Below are positions 40,047 to 49,948 of a stretch of DNA of 64,000 nt, one piece after another (the stretch's first letter is position 1; each line of letters begins with the position of its first letter). Where the stretch lies: contig NZ_FRDM01000006.1 in assembly GCF_900143215.1 (NCBI RefSeq), positions 124,001 to 188,000 of the forward strand, written 5' to 3'. The position numbers and the translations under genes were made by a program. The notes beneath the pieces were generated by a model. That model made no database searches, was not told the origin of the DNA, and saw only the letters and a list, made by a program, of their open reading frames with translations. The stretch comes from Geodermatophilus obscurus. GTDB taxonomy: Bacteria > Actinomycetota > Actinomycetes > Mycobacteriales > Geodermatophilaceae.

Positions 40047-40306
40047 CGGCCCACCTCCACGTCGGTCTCCCGCCCGGACCGGTCGGCCCCGGGCTGCTCG
40101 CCGAACAGCTGCTCGACGGTGCGGCCGAGGCGGGCGGCGATGGCGAGCGCGAGGTACACGGAGGGCGCGTAGTCCCCCGCCTCGACCGCCACCACCGTCT
40201 GCCGCGTCACCCCGACGGCGCCCGCCAGATCGGCCTGGGTCAGCCCCGACGCGGTGCGGGCCGCGCGCACCGCGTTGCGCCGCCCCTTCGCCGAGGTCCG
40301 TCCCAC
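40043..40306 (-). CDS. XRE-family HTH transcriptional regulator
   Basis: An 87-residue Cro/C1-type regulator. The helix-turn-helix is LTQADLAGAVGVTRQTVVAV with the following EAGDYAPSVYLALAIAARLG, typical of YozG-like small regulators. The start codon lies 9 bases from a 41-bp palindrome, its likely operator, which suggests autoregulation. Translationally coupled to the membrane protein gene. Confidence 0.88.
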   Translation of the reverse strand: MGRTSAKGRRNAVRAARTASGLTQADLAGAVGVTRQTVVAVEAGDYAPSVYLALAIAARLGRTVEQLFGEQPGADRSGRETDVEVGR

Positions 40307-40314
40307 GGCGGTAA

Positions 40315-40355
40315 GTGTCGGGTCTACTGGACATCAAGTCAAGTAGACCCGACAC
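40315..40355 (-). promoter_or_regulatory. 41-bp palindromic operator before the XRE gene
   Basis: GTGTCGGGTCTACTGGAC (40315-40332) and GTCAAGTAGACCCGACAC (40338-40355) are reverse complements except for one pair, separated by ATCAA. On the gene strand a TTGACT is contained in it and may be the -35. The arms are much longer than needed for a simple HTH dimer, so two dimers may bind. It also lies 18 bases after the rtcB stop and could fold as a terminator hairpin. Confidence 0.7.
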
Positions 40356-40372
40356 GGCAGACGGTCGGCGGG

Positions 40373-41530
40373 TCAGTCGCCCTTGACGTTGACCACCTGG
40401 TGCAGCGTGTGCCGCACCTCCACCAGGTCGGCCGCGTCGGCCATGACCCGGTCGATGGGCTTGTACGCGTCGGGGTGCTCGTCGAGGAAGGCGTCCGAGC
40501 GGCCCCAGGCGATGCCTCTCATCCGCCGGTCGAGGTCGGCACGGGTGAACATCCGCCGCGCGGCACTCCGCGAGTGGTTGCGCCCGGCGCCGTGCGGTGC
40601 CGAGGTCAGCGACTCGACGTCGCCCTTGCCGACGACGACGTAGGACGCCGCGCCCATCGAGCCGGGGATCAGCCCCCACTGGCCGGTCCGCGCGGAGATC
40701 GCGCCCTTGCGGGAGAGCCACACCTCGGAGCCGTAGTGGGTCTCCCGCTCGGTGTAGTTGTGGTGGCACTGCACGACCTGCGCCCGGTGCACCTCCTCGC
40801 CGAGGAACCGGGAGACCTGCTCGGCGAGGCGGTCCATCATCTCCTCGCGGTTGAGGGCGGCGAACCGCTGCGCCCAGTGCAGCGCCTCGACGTAGGCGTC
40901 GAACTCCGCCGTCCCCTCCTCCAGGTAGGCCAGGTCGCGGTCGGGCAGGTCCATGTCGCGGCAGCGCTCCTGAGCCACCCGGATGTGCCTGGACGCCAGC
41001 CGGTTGCCCACGCCGCGCGAGCCGGAGTGCAGGAAGAGCCACACCCGGTCGTCCTCGTCGAGGCAGACCTCGATGAAGTGGTTGCCCGAACCGAGGGAGC
41101 CCAGCTGCAGCGGCCAGTTGTGCGCGTCGCCGTCGGCCTGCGCGGCACCCGGCAGGTCGCGCAGCTCCTCGGCCCGCGCCGCCGCCGTCCCGCGCAGCTT
41201 CTTGTTGTGGCGGCCGGCCGACAGCGGGATCGCCCGCGAGATCTGCTCGTGCAGCGTCGCCAGGTTCCGGCCGCGGACGTGGTCCCCGGTGAACTGGGTG
41301 CGCACGGCCGTCATCCCGCAGCCGATGTCGACCCCCACGGCCGCCGGGATGATCGCGTGGTCGGTCGGGATCACCGAGCCGACGGTCGCCCCGAGCCCGA
41401 GGTGCGCGTCGGGCATCAGCGCCACGTGCGGGTGGATGAAGGGCATCGAGGCGGTGCGCTCGGCCTGCGTGCGAGTGGTCGGCTCGAGGATCGACGCCCA
41501 GTTGAGCAGCCGGTCGCTGATCTTCTCCAT
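40373..41530 (-). CDS. rtcB: RNA-splicing ligase RtcB
   Basis: A 385-residue GTP- and manganese-dependent RNA ligase that joins 2',3'-cyclic phosphate or 3'-phosphate ends to 5'-OH ends. Family motifs are all present: MPDAHLGLGATVGSVIPT, VGVDIGCGMTAVRT (metal Cys), LGSLGSGNHFIEVCLDE (metal His), LFLHSGSRGVGNRLASRH, and the guanylylated His in APHGAGRNHSRSAARR. It is of the short bacterial type. No rtcA or rtcR is next to it. The gene stands alone with the palindrome at its 3' side. Confidence 0.92.
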   Translation of the reverse strand: MEKISDRLLNWASILEPTTRTQAERTASMPFIHPHVALMPDAHLGLGATVGSVIPTDHAIIPAAVGVDIGCGMTAVRTQFTGDHVRGRNLATLHEQISRAIPLSAGRHNKKLRGTAAARAEELRDLPGAAQADGDAHNWPLQLGSLGSGNHFIEVCLDEDDRVWLFLHSGSRGVGNRLASRHIRVAQERCRDMDLPDRDLAYLEEGTAEFDAYVEALHWAQRFAALNREEMMDRLAEQVSRFLGEEVHRAQVVQCHHNYTERETHYGSEVWLSRKGAISARTGQWGLIPGSMGAASYVVVGKGDVESLTSAPHGAGRNHSRSAARRMFTRADLDRRMRGIAWGRSDAFLDEHPDAYKPIDRVMADAADLVEVRHTLHQVVNVKGD

Positions 41531-41623
41531 GCTCCTCGTCCTGGCCCTCTCGTCCGGGTGCGGAACGCGGCGGGGGAGCGCGTCCGCGCCGCCGTCGACC
41601 CCCGCACTACCCGGTCGGGACGG

Positions 41624-43138
<1,515 letters not shown>

Positions 43139-43140
43139 GC

Positions 43141-43572
43141 TCAGACGGGGTCGACCAGGCGCAGTGGCGGGTGCGGCGTCAGCCGCTTCTCCAGCGTGAC
43201 CCGGTGCCGCCCGTCGGCCTCGTGCCGGAAGTCCAGCCGGTCGACCAGCGCCTGCATGAGCCGCAGGCCGCGGCCGTCCTCCAGCGGCGAGTGCTCGCCG
43301 CCCTCGGCGAGAGTGCTCGGGTCGAAGCCCTCGCCGTCGTCGACGACGCTGATCCGGCACAGCCGGTCGTCGATGGCCACCGCGACCTCGTACAGGGTGT
43401 GCTCCCCGGCGTGCTGGACGACGTTGGCGCAGGCCTCGGTGAGCGCCAGCGAGATCTCGTCGACCACCGTGCCCTCGACACCCAGGTGCTCCAGTGCCTG
43501 GCGGCAGAGCCCGCGGATGAGGGGGACGCTGCCGGTGTCCACCGGTAGGTGGACGGCGAAGGCGATGTCCAT
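43141..43572 (-). CDS. rsbW: RsbW-like anti-sigma factor / serine kinase (HATPase)
   Basis: A 143-residue GHKL ATPase of the anti-sigma-factor kinase type. The N box is DEISLALTEACANVVQHAG with the essential Glu and Asn; the G1 box is ISVVDDGEGFDPSTLAEGG and G2 is EDGRGLRLMQALVDRL. RsbW proteins phosphorylate RsbV-type STAS proteins and sequester a sigma factor. ATG 43572 follows a GGGAGGGG motif at 12 bases. It is divergent from the RsbV-like gene and runs into the Ser/Thr kinase gene. Confidence 0.87.
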   Translation of the reverse strand: MDIAFAVHLPVDTGSVPLIRGLCRQALEHLGVEGTVVDEISLALTEACANVVQHAGEHTLYEVAVAIDDRLCRISVVDDGEGFDPSTLAEGGEHSPLEDGRGLRLMQALVDRLDFRHEADGRHRVTLEKRLTPHPPLRLVDPV

Positions 43573-43646
43573 GCCAGGTCCACCCCTCCCGCCCGAAGGC
43601 ATCTAGGCTGCTCGGGTTCCAACGTCGTCGATGGGAGGACCGAGCG

Positions 43647-43997
43647 GTGCAGTTCGACGTCGAACCGACGACGGTCCTCGGACGGCCGGCGCTGACAGTA
43701 CGCGGCGAACTGGACATCGCGACCGCTCCGCGCCTCGCGGAGGCCGTCGAGTCCCAGCTGTCCCAGCAGCCGCAGTCCCTGGTCGTCGACCTGACCGACA
43801 CGACGTTCCTGGACAGCTCGGGCGCGCGGCAGCTGGCGCGCATCGCCCGCCGCGCCGCCGCCGACGGGGTCTCCCTCGAGGTGGTCTGCCCCCGCGCCAA
43901 CCGGCCGGTGCGGCTGGTGGTCGACCTGCTGGAGCTGCGGGCGCTGGTGCCGATCGTCGAGTCGCCGAGCCTGACGGACGATGGAGTCGGTCCGTAG
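43647..43997 (+). CDS. rsbV: RsbV-like anti-sigma factor antagonist (STAS)
   Basis: A 116-residue STAS protein. The phosphorylation loop TTFLDSSGARQLARIA has the normal D-S-S-G, unlike the STAS protein at 38970. RGELDIATAPRLAEAV and the C-terminal helix LVVDLLELRALVPI fit the fold. Dephosphorylated RsbV binds RsbW and frees the sigma factor. GTG 43647 follows GGGAGGAC. It is transcribed towards the phytochrome phosphatase 65 bases downstream, which could be the enzyme that dephosphorylates it. Confidence 0.88.
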   Translation: MQFDVEPTTVLGRPALTVRGELDIATAPRLAEAVESQLSQQPQSLVVDLTDTTFLDSSGARQLARIARRAAADGVSLEVVCPRANRPVRLVVDLLELRALVPIVESPSLTDDGVGP

Positions 43998-44062
43998 GGT
44001 CGGCCGGCGATGACGCTGACCGCCACCACGCCGCGCCCGACGACAGCTGCGGGAGCACCGCA

Positions 44063-46309
44063 GTGAGGAACGAGCGAGGAGCGGACCGCGGCGCGGAGTC
44101 GGGCCAGAGGGCAGAGCCGGATGTGCCGGGGGTCGACGACGACGCGCTGCAGCGCTGCGCCGACGAGCCGATCGCCGTTCCCGGCGCGATCCAGCCGCAC
44201 GGCGCCCTGCTGGCCGTCACCGAGCCCGACCTCGCCGTCGTCGTCGCCTCGGCCGACGCCGCCGACGTCCTCGGCACGCAACCGGCGTCGCTGGCCGACG
44301 TGCTCGCCCCCGCCGACCTCGACCGGCTGCGCACCGGTCTCGCCGGGGACCTCGCCGAGCTCGACCCGCTGCGGGTGACCGTCGCCGGCGCGGAGCTGGA
44401 CGTCGTCGTCCACCGCGCCGACGGGCTGCTGGTCACCGAGTGGGAGCCGCTCGCCGGCGCCGAGCAGGCCGGCGCGGCCTGGCACCGGCGGCTGCCGCGG
44501 GTGCTGCAGCGCCTGTCGGCCGCCGGCACCCTCGAGGAACTCACCGCGGCGCTGGCCCGCGACGTCCGGGCGCTCACCGGCTTCGACCGGGTGATGGTCT
44601 ACCGCTTCGACCCCGAGTGGAACGGCGAGGTGGTCGCCGAGGACCGGCGCGCGGACCTCGAACCCTTCCTCGGCCTGCGCTACCCGGCCGGCGACATCCC
44701 CGCCCAGGCCCGCGCGCTGTACGCGACCAACTGGCTGCGGCTGATCCCCGACGCGACCTACCGGCCGGTACCGCTGGAGCCCGCCACGAACCCGGTCACC
44801 GGCCGGCCCCTGGACCTCTCCGCCGCCGTGCTGCGCAGCGTCTCGCCGGTGCACCTGGAGTACCTGGCCAACATGGGCGTCGTCTCGTCGATGTCGGTCT
44901 CGCTCATCGACCGCGGCCGGCTGTGGGGGCTGGTCTCCTGCCACTCCTACAGCGGTCCGCACCGCCCCTCCTACGCCGACCGGGTGGCCGCGGAGTTCCT
45001 CGGCCGGACCGCCTCGCTGCTGCTGCACACCACGGTCGAGGCCGGCGAGCAGGGCCGCGTGGTCGCCGTCGCCCAGCGGCAGGCCGAGCTGGTGGCCGCG
45101 CTCGGCCGCACCCCGCGGGCACCGGCGCAGGCGCTCACCGGGGGGACGCCCACCGTGCTGGACCTGCTGCCCGCCGCCGGCTCCGCCGTCCGCCTCGACG
45201 GCCGGCTGCACCTGCTCGGCAGCACCCCGCCGGTCGACCGGGTGCCCGGGCTGGTCGCCGCCCTGCTGGCGCAGGGCCGCCTGTCCACCGACGCGCTCGG
45301 CAGCGTCGTGCCCGCGGCGGCCGACGTCGCCGACACCGCCAGCGGGCTGCTCGCCGTCGAGGTCGGCGGCGGGCGCGGGAACTTCCTGGCCTGGTTCCGG
45401 CCGGAGACCCCGCGCGAGGTCACCTGGGGCGGCAACCCGTACACGTCCACGACGGTCGAGACCGGGGCCGGGCCCCGGCTGAGCCCGCGCCGCTCGTTCA
45501 CCGCCTGGCGGGAGACGGTGCGCGGAACCGCGACGCCGTGGCGCGGGCACGAGGTCGCCGCCGCCCGGGCGCTGGCCGCGCACCTCACCGGGTCGGTGCT
45601 GCAGCGGGCGACCGAGGACGACCGGATGGCCGCGGCGCTGCAGCGGACCCTGCTGCTCGACGCACTGCCGGAGGTCCCCGGCGTCGCGCTTGCCGCCCGG
45701 TACCGGCCCAGCGCCGCGGACGTCGTCGGCGGCGACTGGTATGACCTGGTGCCGCTGCCCAGCGGCCGGTTGGCGATCGTGCTGGGGGACGTCGCCGGGC
45801 ACGGGCTGGCCGCCGCCTCGGTCACCGCGCAGCTGCGGCACGCGCTGCGCGCCCACCTGCTGCGCGACCGCGGCCCGGCCGCCGCGCTGCGGGGTCTGGG
45901 CGAGGTGATCGCCGCGCTGCTGCCCGGCGAGCTGGCCACCGCGGTCGTCGCCGAGCTGGACCCGCGGACAGGGGAGGTCGCGATCGCCAGTGCCGGCCAC
46001 CTGCCGGTGCTGCACGCGACGGCCGACGGGGTGCGGCTGCTCGGCGAGGGGCGGGGCCCGGCGCTGGGCCTGCTCGACGAGGTGCACTACGCCGAGACGC
46101 GGCTCCGACTGGCCGGCCCGGACCGGCTGCTGCTCTACAGCGACGGGCTGGTGGAGCGCCGCGACGTCCCGCTGCCGGACCGGCTGGACGCGCTGTGCGC
46201 CGCCGCCGCGGCCGGCAGCGAGCCCGACGCGCTGCTCGACGACGTGCTCGCCGCGCTCGACCCGCCGGACACCGACGACGTCACGCTGGTCGGCCTCGGC
46301 CGCACCTGA
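44063..46309 (+). CDS. Bacteriophytochrome (PAS-GAF-PHY) fused to a SpoIIE-type PP2C phosphatase
   Basis: A 748-residue photoreceptor phosphatase. The biliverdin-binding Cys is Cys32 in LQRCADEPIAVPGAIQPHGA, the PAS follows, then GAF with FDRVMVYRFDPEWNGEVVAE and the YPAGDIPAQARALYATNWLR chromophore loop, then PHY with WGGNP and the tongue PRRSFTAWRE. The PP2C part begins about 545 (ALQRTLLLDALPEVPGVALA) with metal-site Asp in VVGGDWYDLVPLPSG and VLGDVAGHGLAAA, plus TDDVTLV. There is no histidine kinase. Red/far-red light probably controls dephosphorylation of the RsbV-like protein. GTG 44063 follows GGGAG at 7 bases. Confidence 0.92.
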   Translation: MRNERGADRGAESGQRAEPDVPGVDDDALQRCADEPIAVPGAIQPHGALLAVTEPDLAVVVASADAADVLGTQPASLADVLAPADLDRLRTGLAGDLAELDPLRVTVAGAELDVVVHRADGLLVTEWEPLAGAEQAGAAWHRRLPRVLQRLSAAGTLEELTAALARDVRALTGFDRVMVYRFDPEWNGEVVAEDRRADLEPFLGLRYPAGDIPAQARALYATNWLRLIPDATYRPVPLEPATNPVTGRPLDLSAAVLRSVSPVHLEYLANMGVVSSMSVSLIDRGRLWGLVSCHSYSGPHRPSYADRVAAEFLGRTASLLLHTTVEAGEQGRVVAVAQRQAELVAALGRTPRAPAQALTGGTPTVLDLLPAAGSAVRLDGRLHLLGSTPPVDRVPGLVAALLAQGRLSTDALGSVVPAAADVADTASGLLAVEVGGGRGNFLAWFRPETPREVTWGGNPYTSTTVETGAGPRLSPRRSFTAWRETVRGTATPWRGHEVAAARALAAHLTGSVLQRATEDDRMAAALQRTLLLDALPEVPGVALAARYRPSAADVVGGDWYDLVPLPSGRLAIVLGDVAGHGLAAASVTAQLRHALRAHLLRDRGPAAALRGLGEVIAALLPGELATAVVAELDPRTGEVAIASAGHLPVLHATADGVRLLGEGRGPALGLLDEVHYAETRLRLAGPDRLLLYSDGLVERRDVPLPDRLDALCAAAAAGSEPDALLDDVLAALDPPDTDDVTLVGLGRT

Positions 46310-46311
46310 GA

Positions 46312-46400
46312 GAGGACCCCGCCCTCCCCTTGGAGGTCCCCTTGCCCCCCGCAAGCCCGGGACGGGCCGGCGGCGGGACCCTGCACGGGGCCGTCAGGGC
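46312..46400 (+). repeat. Interspersed intergenic repeat, copy 2
   Basis: After the phytochrome stop the sequence AGGACCCCGCCCTCCCC is followed by TCCCCTTGCCCCCCGCAAGC, GGCGGCGGGACCCTGCACGG and GGCCGTCAGGGCTC, the same order of blocks as copy 1 at 38810. The 240 bases from 46401 to 46641 hold no supported gene. Confidence 0.5.
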
Positions 46401-46641
46401 TCAGGGCGGGATCCGGGACGGGGCCGCCCTGAAGGGGTCGGCGACCTCGGGCGCTGTTCCGCATGGGAAGCAACGGCTGAGGTCGGCCGGGGACGTGGTC
46501 CGGCTGGGGGCGCCACCGTGCCCGGCTCCTCCTGCCCGCAGGGCGGAAAGGAGTCGCGCGGAGTGGGGTGCTCCCGGAAGCCGGTCGGGACCGACGGCGT
46601 CGTGCTGCCCGGCCGGCATCAGGCCCGGTCGGCGCGCCGCC

Positions 46642-46812
46642 CTACCGGCTGCGGCCGTCGGCCTCCGCGCGGCCCGGGACCGGCGGCTGGCGACGCACGC
46701 CGGCGTCGAACCGCTGCGTCCGGTCGCCGGGGTCGTCCTCGCCGTCCGCCGCGTGCCGTCCCACGGTGGGGAGGGCGAACTCGGCGGTCTCGTCCAGCAG
46801 GTGCTTGGCCAC
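46642..46812 (-). CDS. Small hypothetical protein
   Basis: A 56-codon frame starting at GTG 46812 with AGGA about 10 bases upstream. It begins VAKHLLDETAEFALPTVGRH and then is Asp/Arg/Pro-rich. No recognised family. It is on the same strand as the GTPase block and 113 bases behind it, so it may belong to that operon. It is short and could be a chance frame; the defined start and hydrophobic-to-charged pattern favour a gene. Confidence 0.5.
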   Translation of the reverse strand: MAKHLLDETAEFALPTVGRHAADGEDDPGDRTQRFDAGVRRQPPVPGRAEADGRSR

Positions 46813-46925
46813 GATGAGGGTCCTTCCGTGCGTGGGCTCCACCGAGGCTAGGAGCTGGGCCCGGCACATCCGGGACGCGCGGGGGCGGCTGTGCCGGGTG
46901 GGACTGCAGAGGAACAGGGGGTTCC

Positions 46926-48584
46926 TCACTCGCCGCGGCGACGGCGGCGGAACGGGGAGTCGCCGCGGCTGCGGGCGAACGACTCGGCCAGCTCCCGCGG
47001 CCAGCCGTCGTCGACCAGCAGCAGCTCCAGCCGCCGGCCGAGCACCTGGTCCACGTCGCCGGCCGGCAGTTCGGAGCCGAACACCACCTCGCGCAGCGCC
47101 CATCCGCGCCCGGCGTTGTCCCCGGTCGCGACCGCCTCGGCCAGGGCTCCGACCCCGGCGACGTCCAGGCGCAGCGCCGCCCACCGCAGCGCCGGTGGCA
47201 GCGCCGAGACCGGGACGGCGTCGCCCAGCCGGGCCAGCCATCCCGGATCGGCGACCAGCAGGTGCCCGAGCAGCGCGCCGTGCTCCGCCGTCCAGCCACC
47301 GCCGGACCGCCACTGCGCGACCAGCGCGTCCCCCACGACCGGACGGCGGGTGGCCAGCAGCGCCAGCTCCCACGTCTCCCCGGTGAGCCCCAGCAGCGGC
47401 AGGTCCACCCCGAGGGTCAGCGCCTGCTCGACCAGCAGACCGGCCGCGCGGTCGAGCCGGGCCACCCGGCGCCCGCGGCGCACCTCGTCGGCCAGCGCCG
47501 CGCACAGGTGCCGCTGCCCGATCCCGGCGACCTCGACGAAGAGCTCGGCCGGGCCCTCGGCGCCGTCGAACACCTCGTCCAGCAGCGCTGCCAGCACCCG
47601 GCCGCGGACCAGCTCGGCGACCGCCGGCCACCGGTCCACCGCCGCCCGCAGCGCCGCCTCGACCGCCGCGCTGCCCGCGGCGACCTCCAGGGTCGTGGCC
47701 GCGTTGTCGCCACGGGCCAGCCAGCCCGGCGCGGCCGAGGACTCCAGCACGCTCGCCACCTGGTCGGCCGACAGCGCGGCAGCGTCCTGCTCGGCCCAGG
47801 CGTCGGCGAACAGCCACGCGTCGACCCGGCGCAGGTCGGCCAGGTCGTCGGGCGCGAGCTCGGCCTTGCTGGCCGCCTCGAGCAGCGTGCGGGCGCGCTC
47901 GGTGTCGTGCGGCCCGGCCGCCGCCGGCGCCGGCGAGCCGGTGAGCTGCACGCGCACCGGCGCGGTGTCGCCGTCGTCCTCCCGCGGGCCGGCGTGCAGC
48001 GAGACGCCGGCGGTCAGCGCGCGCGGCAGGACGGCGAGGAGCACCTCGGCCACCTCCCGCCCCGACGCCGTCCGCGCGGGCAACGCGCAGCTGCCCGAGC
48101 CGCGGGCGAGGACGGCCAGCAGCCCGGCCAGCGGCGGGGTCAGCGCGTCGACCTCGTCGGGGGTCAGCGCCGGCGCGGCCCGGTCGGCGAGCGCCACCCG
48201 CAGCGGCGGCAGCTCGGCGGTGGGGGAGGAGCCCTCGGGCAGCGCGTCGAGGAACCGCCCCGTCCGGCGCAGCGCCAGCAGCTCCCGGGCGCCGAGCCGG
48301 CCGCTCGAGTCCCACAGCAGGTGCACCAGGTAGTTGCCGGGACGGCCGAAGCCGTCGGCACGGGCGGCGACCGCGCGGTAGAGCACCCGGCCCGTGCCGC
48401 GGGAGAGCACTCCGTAGGCCTCGCCGTCCGCGGGCCGGAAGCCGACCAGCGCGCCGAGCGCCTTGCGGGTCCGGCCGACCTCGCCCGGCCAGTCCGCCGA
48501 GTGGGCGTAGACGCCGAAGCCCGGCCCCTCCAGGGTGCGGCTGGCCGAGGTGTAGAGCGCCTGCGGGCAGGCCCGGCCGCTCAC
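46926..48584 (-). CDS. GAP1-N2-domain protein (GTPase-associated)
   Basis: A 552-residue soluble protein. The N-terminal 110 residues (CPQALYTSASRTLEGPGFGV, ADWPGEVGRTRKALGALVGF, YGVLSRGTGRVLYRAVAARA, RPGNYLVHLLW) have the pattern I associate with the GAP1-N2 domain, found next to predicted double-GTPases. The remainder is a long Ala/Leu-rich helical array. GTG 48584 overlaps the GTPase stop by four bases. Comparative genomics of predicted conflict systems treats such pairs as a regulatory core; biochemical function is unknown. Confidence 0.65.
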   Translation of the reverse strand: MSGRACPQALYTSASRTLEGPGFGVYAHSADWPGEVGRTRKALGALVGFRPADGEAYGVLSRGTGRVLYRAVAARADGFGRPGNYLVHLLWDSSGRLGARELLALRRTGRFLDALPEGSSPTAELPPLRVALADRAAPALTPDEVDALTPPLAGLLAVLARGSGSCALPARTASGREVAEVLLAVLPRALTAGVSLHAGPREDDGDTAPVRVQLTGSPAPAAAGPHDTERARTLLEAASKAELAPDDLADLRRVDAWLFADAWAEQDAAALSADQVASVLESSAAPGWLARGDNAATTLEVAAGSAAVEAALRAAVDRWPAVAELVRGRVLAALLDEVFDGAEGPAELFVEVAGIGQRHLCAALADEVRRGRRVARLDRAAGLLVEQALTLGVDLPLLGLTGETWELALLATRRPVVGDALVAQWRSGGGWTAEHGALLGHLLVADPGWLARLGDAVPVSALPPALRWAALRLDVAGVGALAEAVATGDNAGRGWALREVVFGSELPAGDVDQVLGRRLELLLVDDGWPRELAESFARSRGDSPFRRRRRGE

Positions 48585-49753
48585 CGCGACCACTCGCCGC
48601 GCAGGCCGGCACCGTGCTCCTCGGCGTCCAGCCCCTCCTCGGACAGGAAGCCGGCGCGGGCCAGCAGCACCAGCAGCGGATCGAGCACGCCGACCGGGGC
48701 GATCCGCGGGTAGCCGCCGTCCCGGGCGTCGGCGCCGGTGGCCGAGACCGCGTGAACGGTGGGCCGGGGCAGCCGGTGCAGCACCGCCGTCAGCAGGTTC
48801 GACCCGCCGCTGACCTCGAGGAAGTCGACCAGGCGGGAGCTGGTGGTCCGCACGTCGGCGGACCAGTGGGCCAGCGGCATCGCGCCCAGGTCCGGGTCGC
48901 GCAGCGTCTCGGCCGGGAAGTCCGGCACGCCGCGCAGCTTGTCGGCCTTGCTCAGGACGACGGCCGTCGCGACGTCGTCCAGGTGCGCGTCGGGCGGCAG
49001 GTTGCGGGCGGCGCGCAGCACGTTGGCCAGGTTGACCACCATCTGGGTGTGCCGGGCCAGGCCCATCGAGTCCTCCCCGGGGTCGGCCAGCGAGCGCAGC
49101 CGCGGGAAGACGCCGGGGGAGAGGACGACGAGCAGCGCGTCCGCGGCGTAGAGGAACTTGCCGTACAGGCCCATGTCCTCGCTGCGGTAGAGCTGCTCGC
49201 CGGAGGCGTCGAAGAAGACCAGGTTGACCGTGCGCTCGGCGCCGTTCCGGCCGGTGCCGCGCAGCACCAGCATGAACGGGTCGGGGGAGCTGCCCTCGCC
49301 CAGCAGCGGCAGGGTCAGCGGCAGCTGCTGGTGCTGCACCAGCAGCCGGTAGCGGTGGTCGTCGAAGCGGGCGGCGCTCTCCTCGTCCATCTCCACGGAG
49401 ATGCCGAGCGGCGCCAGCGCCCCCTCGTGCAGCAGGTCGATGAGCACCGTCAGGTAGGTGCTCTTCGACGCGCCGGTCAGCCCGACCAGGCCGACGACGA
49501 CCGTCGGCCGGTCGAGGTACTCCGGCGGCAGCCGGTGCCCGCGTGGGCAGGTCGGCACCACGTTGGCCGCGGCCGCGTACGCGGCGTCCCGGACGGTGGG
49601 CAGCGGCAGCGGGTCGGTGCGCAGGGGGTCGAGCAGCCGCTGCCAGCGGGTGCGGCGTTCCACCGGCGGCCGGGCCGGCGCACCGGTGACGTCGCGCCAC
49701 ACCGGCGCGGTCAGGGGCTCCAGGCAGCGGGGGCAGACGCGGCGGCGGCGCAT
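48581..49753 (-). CDS. DO-GTPase2-type GTPase with zinc ribbon
   Basis: A 390-residue predicted GTPase. An N-terminal zinc ribbon uses Cys7, Cys10, Cys69 and His73 (VCPRCLE and TCPRGHRLP). The P-loop is residues 91-98, GLTGASKS, where Ser96 replaces the usual Gly before Lys. Later motifs include NLVFFDASGEQLYRSEDMGL (switch II Asp-x-x-Gly-like) and AVVLSKADKLRG (the specificity N/SKxD). The layout fits the DO-GTPase2 family of Ras-like GTPases in predicted conflict systems. It is coupled to the GAP1-N2 gene by a GTGA overlap and to the 45-residue membrane gene upstream by a 2-base gap. Confidence 0.7.
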   Translation of the reverse strand: MRRRRVCPRCLEPLTAPVWRDVTGAPARPPVERRTRWQRLLDPLRTDPLPLPTVRDAAYAAAANVVPTCPRGHRLPPEYLDRPTVVVGLVGLTGASKSTYLTVLIDLLHEGALAPLGISVEMDEESAARFDDHRYRLLVQHQQLPLTLPLLGEGSSPDPFMLVLRGTGRNGAERTVNLVFFDASGEQLYRSEDMGLYGKFLYAADALLVVLSPGVFPRLRSLADPGEDSMGLARHTQMVVNLANVLRAARNLPPDAHLDDVATAVVLSKADKLRGVPDFPAETLRDPDLGAMPLAHWSADVRTTSSRLVDFLEVSGGSNLLTAVLHRLPRPTVHAVSATGADARDGGYPRIAPVGVLDPLLVLLARAGFLSEEGLDAEEHGAGLRGEWSR

Positions 49754-49755
49754 CG

Positions 49756-49893
49756 TCAGCGGACGAACAGCGCGAAGAAGACGACGGTGGTCACGGCGAG
49801 GATCGCCAGCAGCAGCCGCTGGCGCTCGCGGAACCGCTGGCGGCGCGCGTCGAGCCGCTGCTGGGCCAGCGCACGCTCGTACATCCCGGACAC
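49756..49893 (-). CDS. 45-residue tail-anchored membrane peptide
   Basis: GTG 49893 preceded by GAGGAGGAGCACC opens a 45-residue frame: a basic amphipathic helix (YERALAQQRLDARRQRFRER) and then a hydrophobic segment (RLLLAILAVTTVVFFALFVR) ending the chain. The strong ribosome binding site and the tight 2-base gap to the GTPase gene argue for a real gene, too short for most annotation. The layout, a cytosolic helix and a C-terminal membrane anchor, is shared with the kinase upstream. Confidence 0.75.
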   Translation of the reverse strand: MSGMYERALAQQRLDARRQRFRERQRLLLAILAVTTVVFFALFVR

Positions 49894-49948
49894 GGTGCTC
49901 CTCCTCGGGGGTCGGGGATCAGGACAGCACGGTTCGGCACACTCCTGC

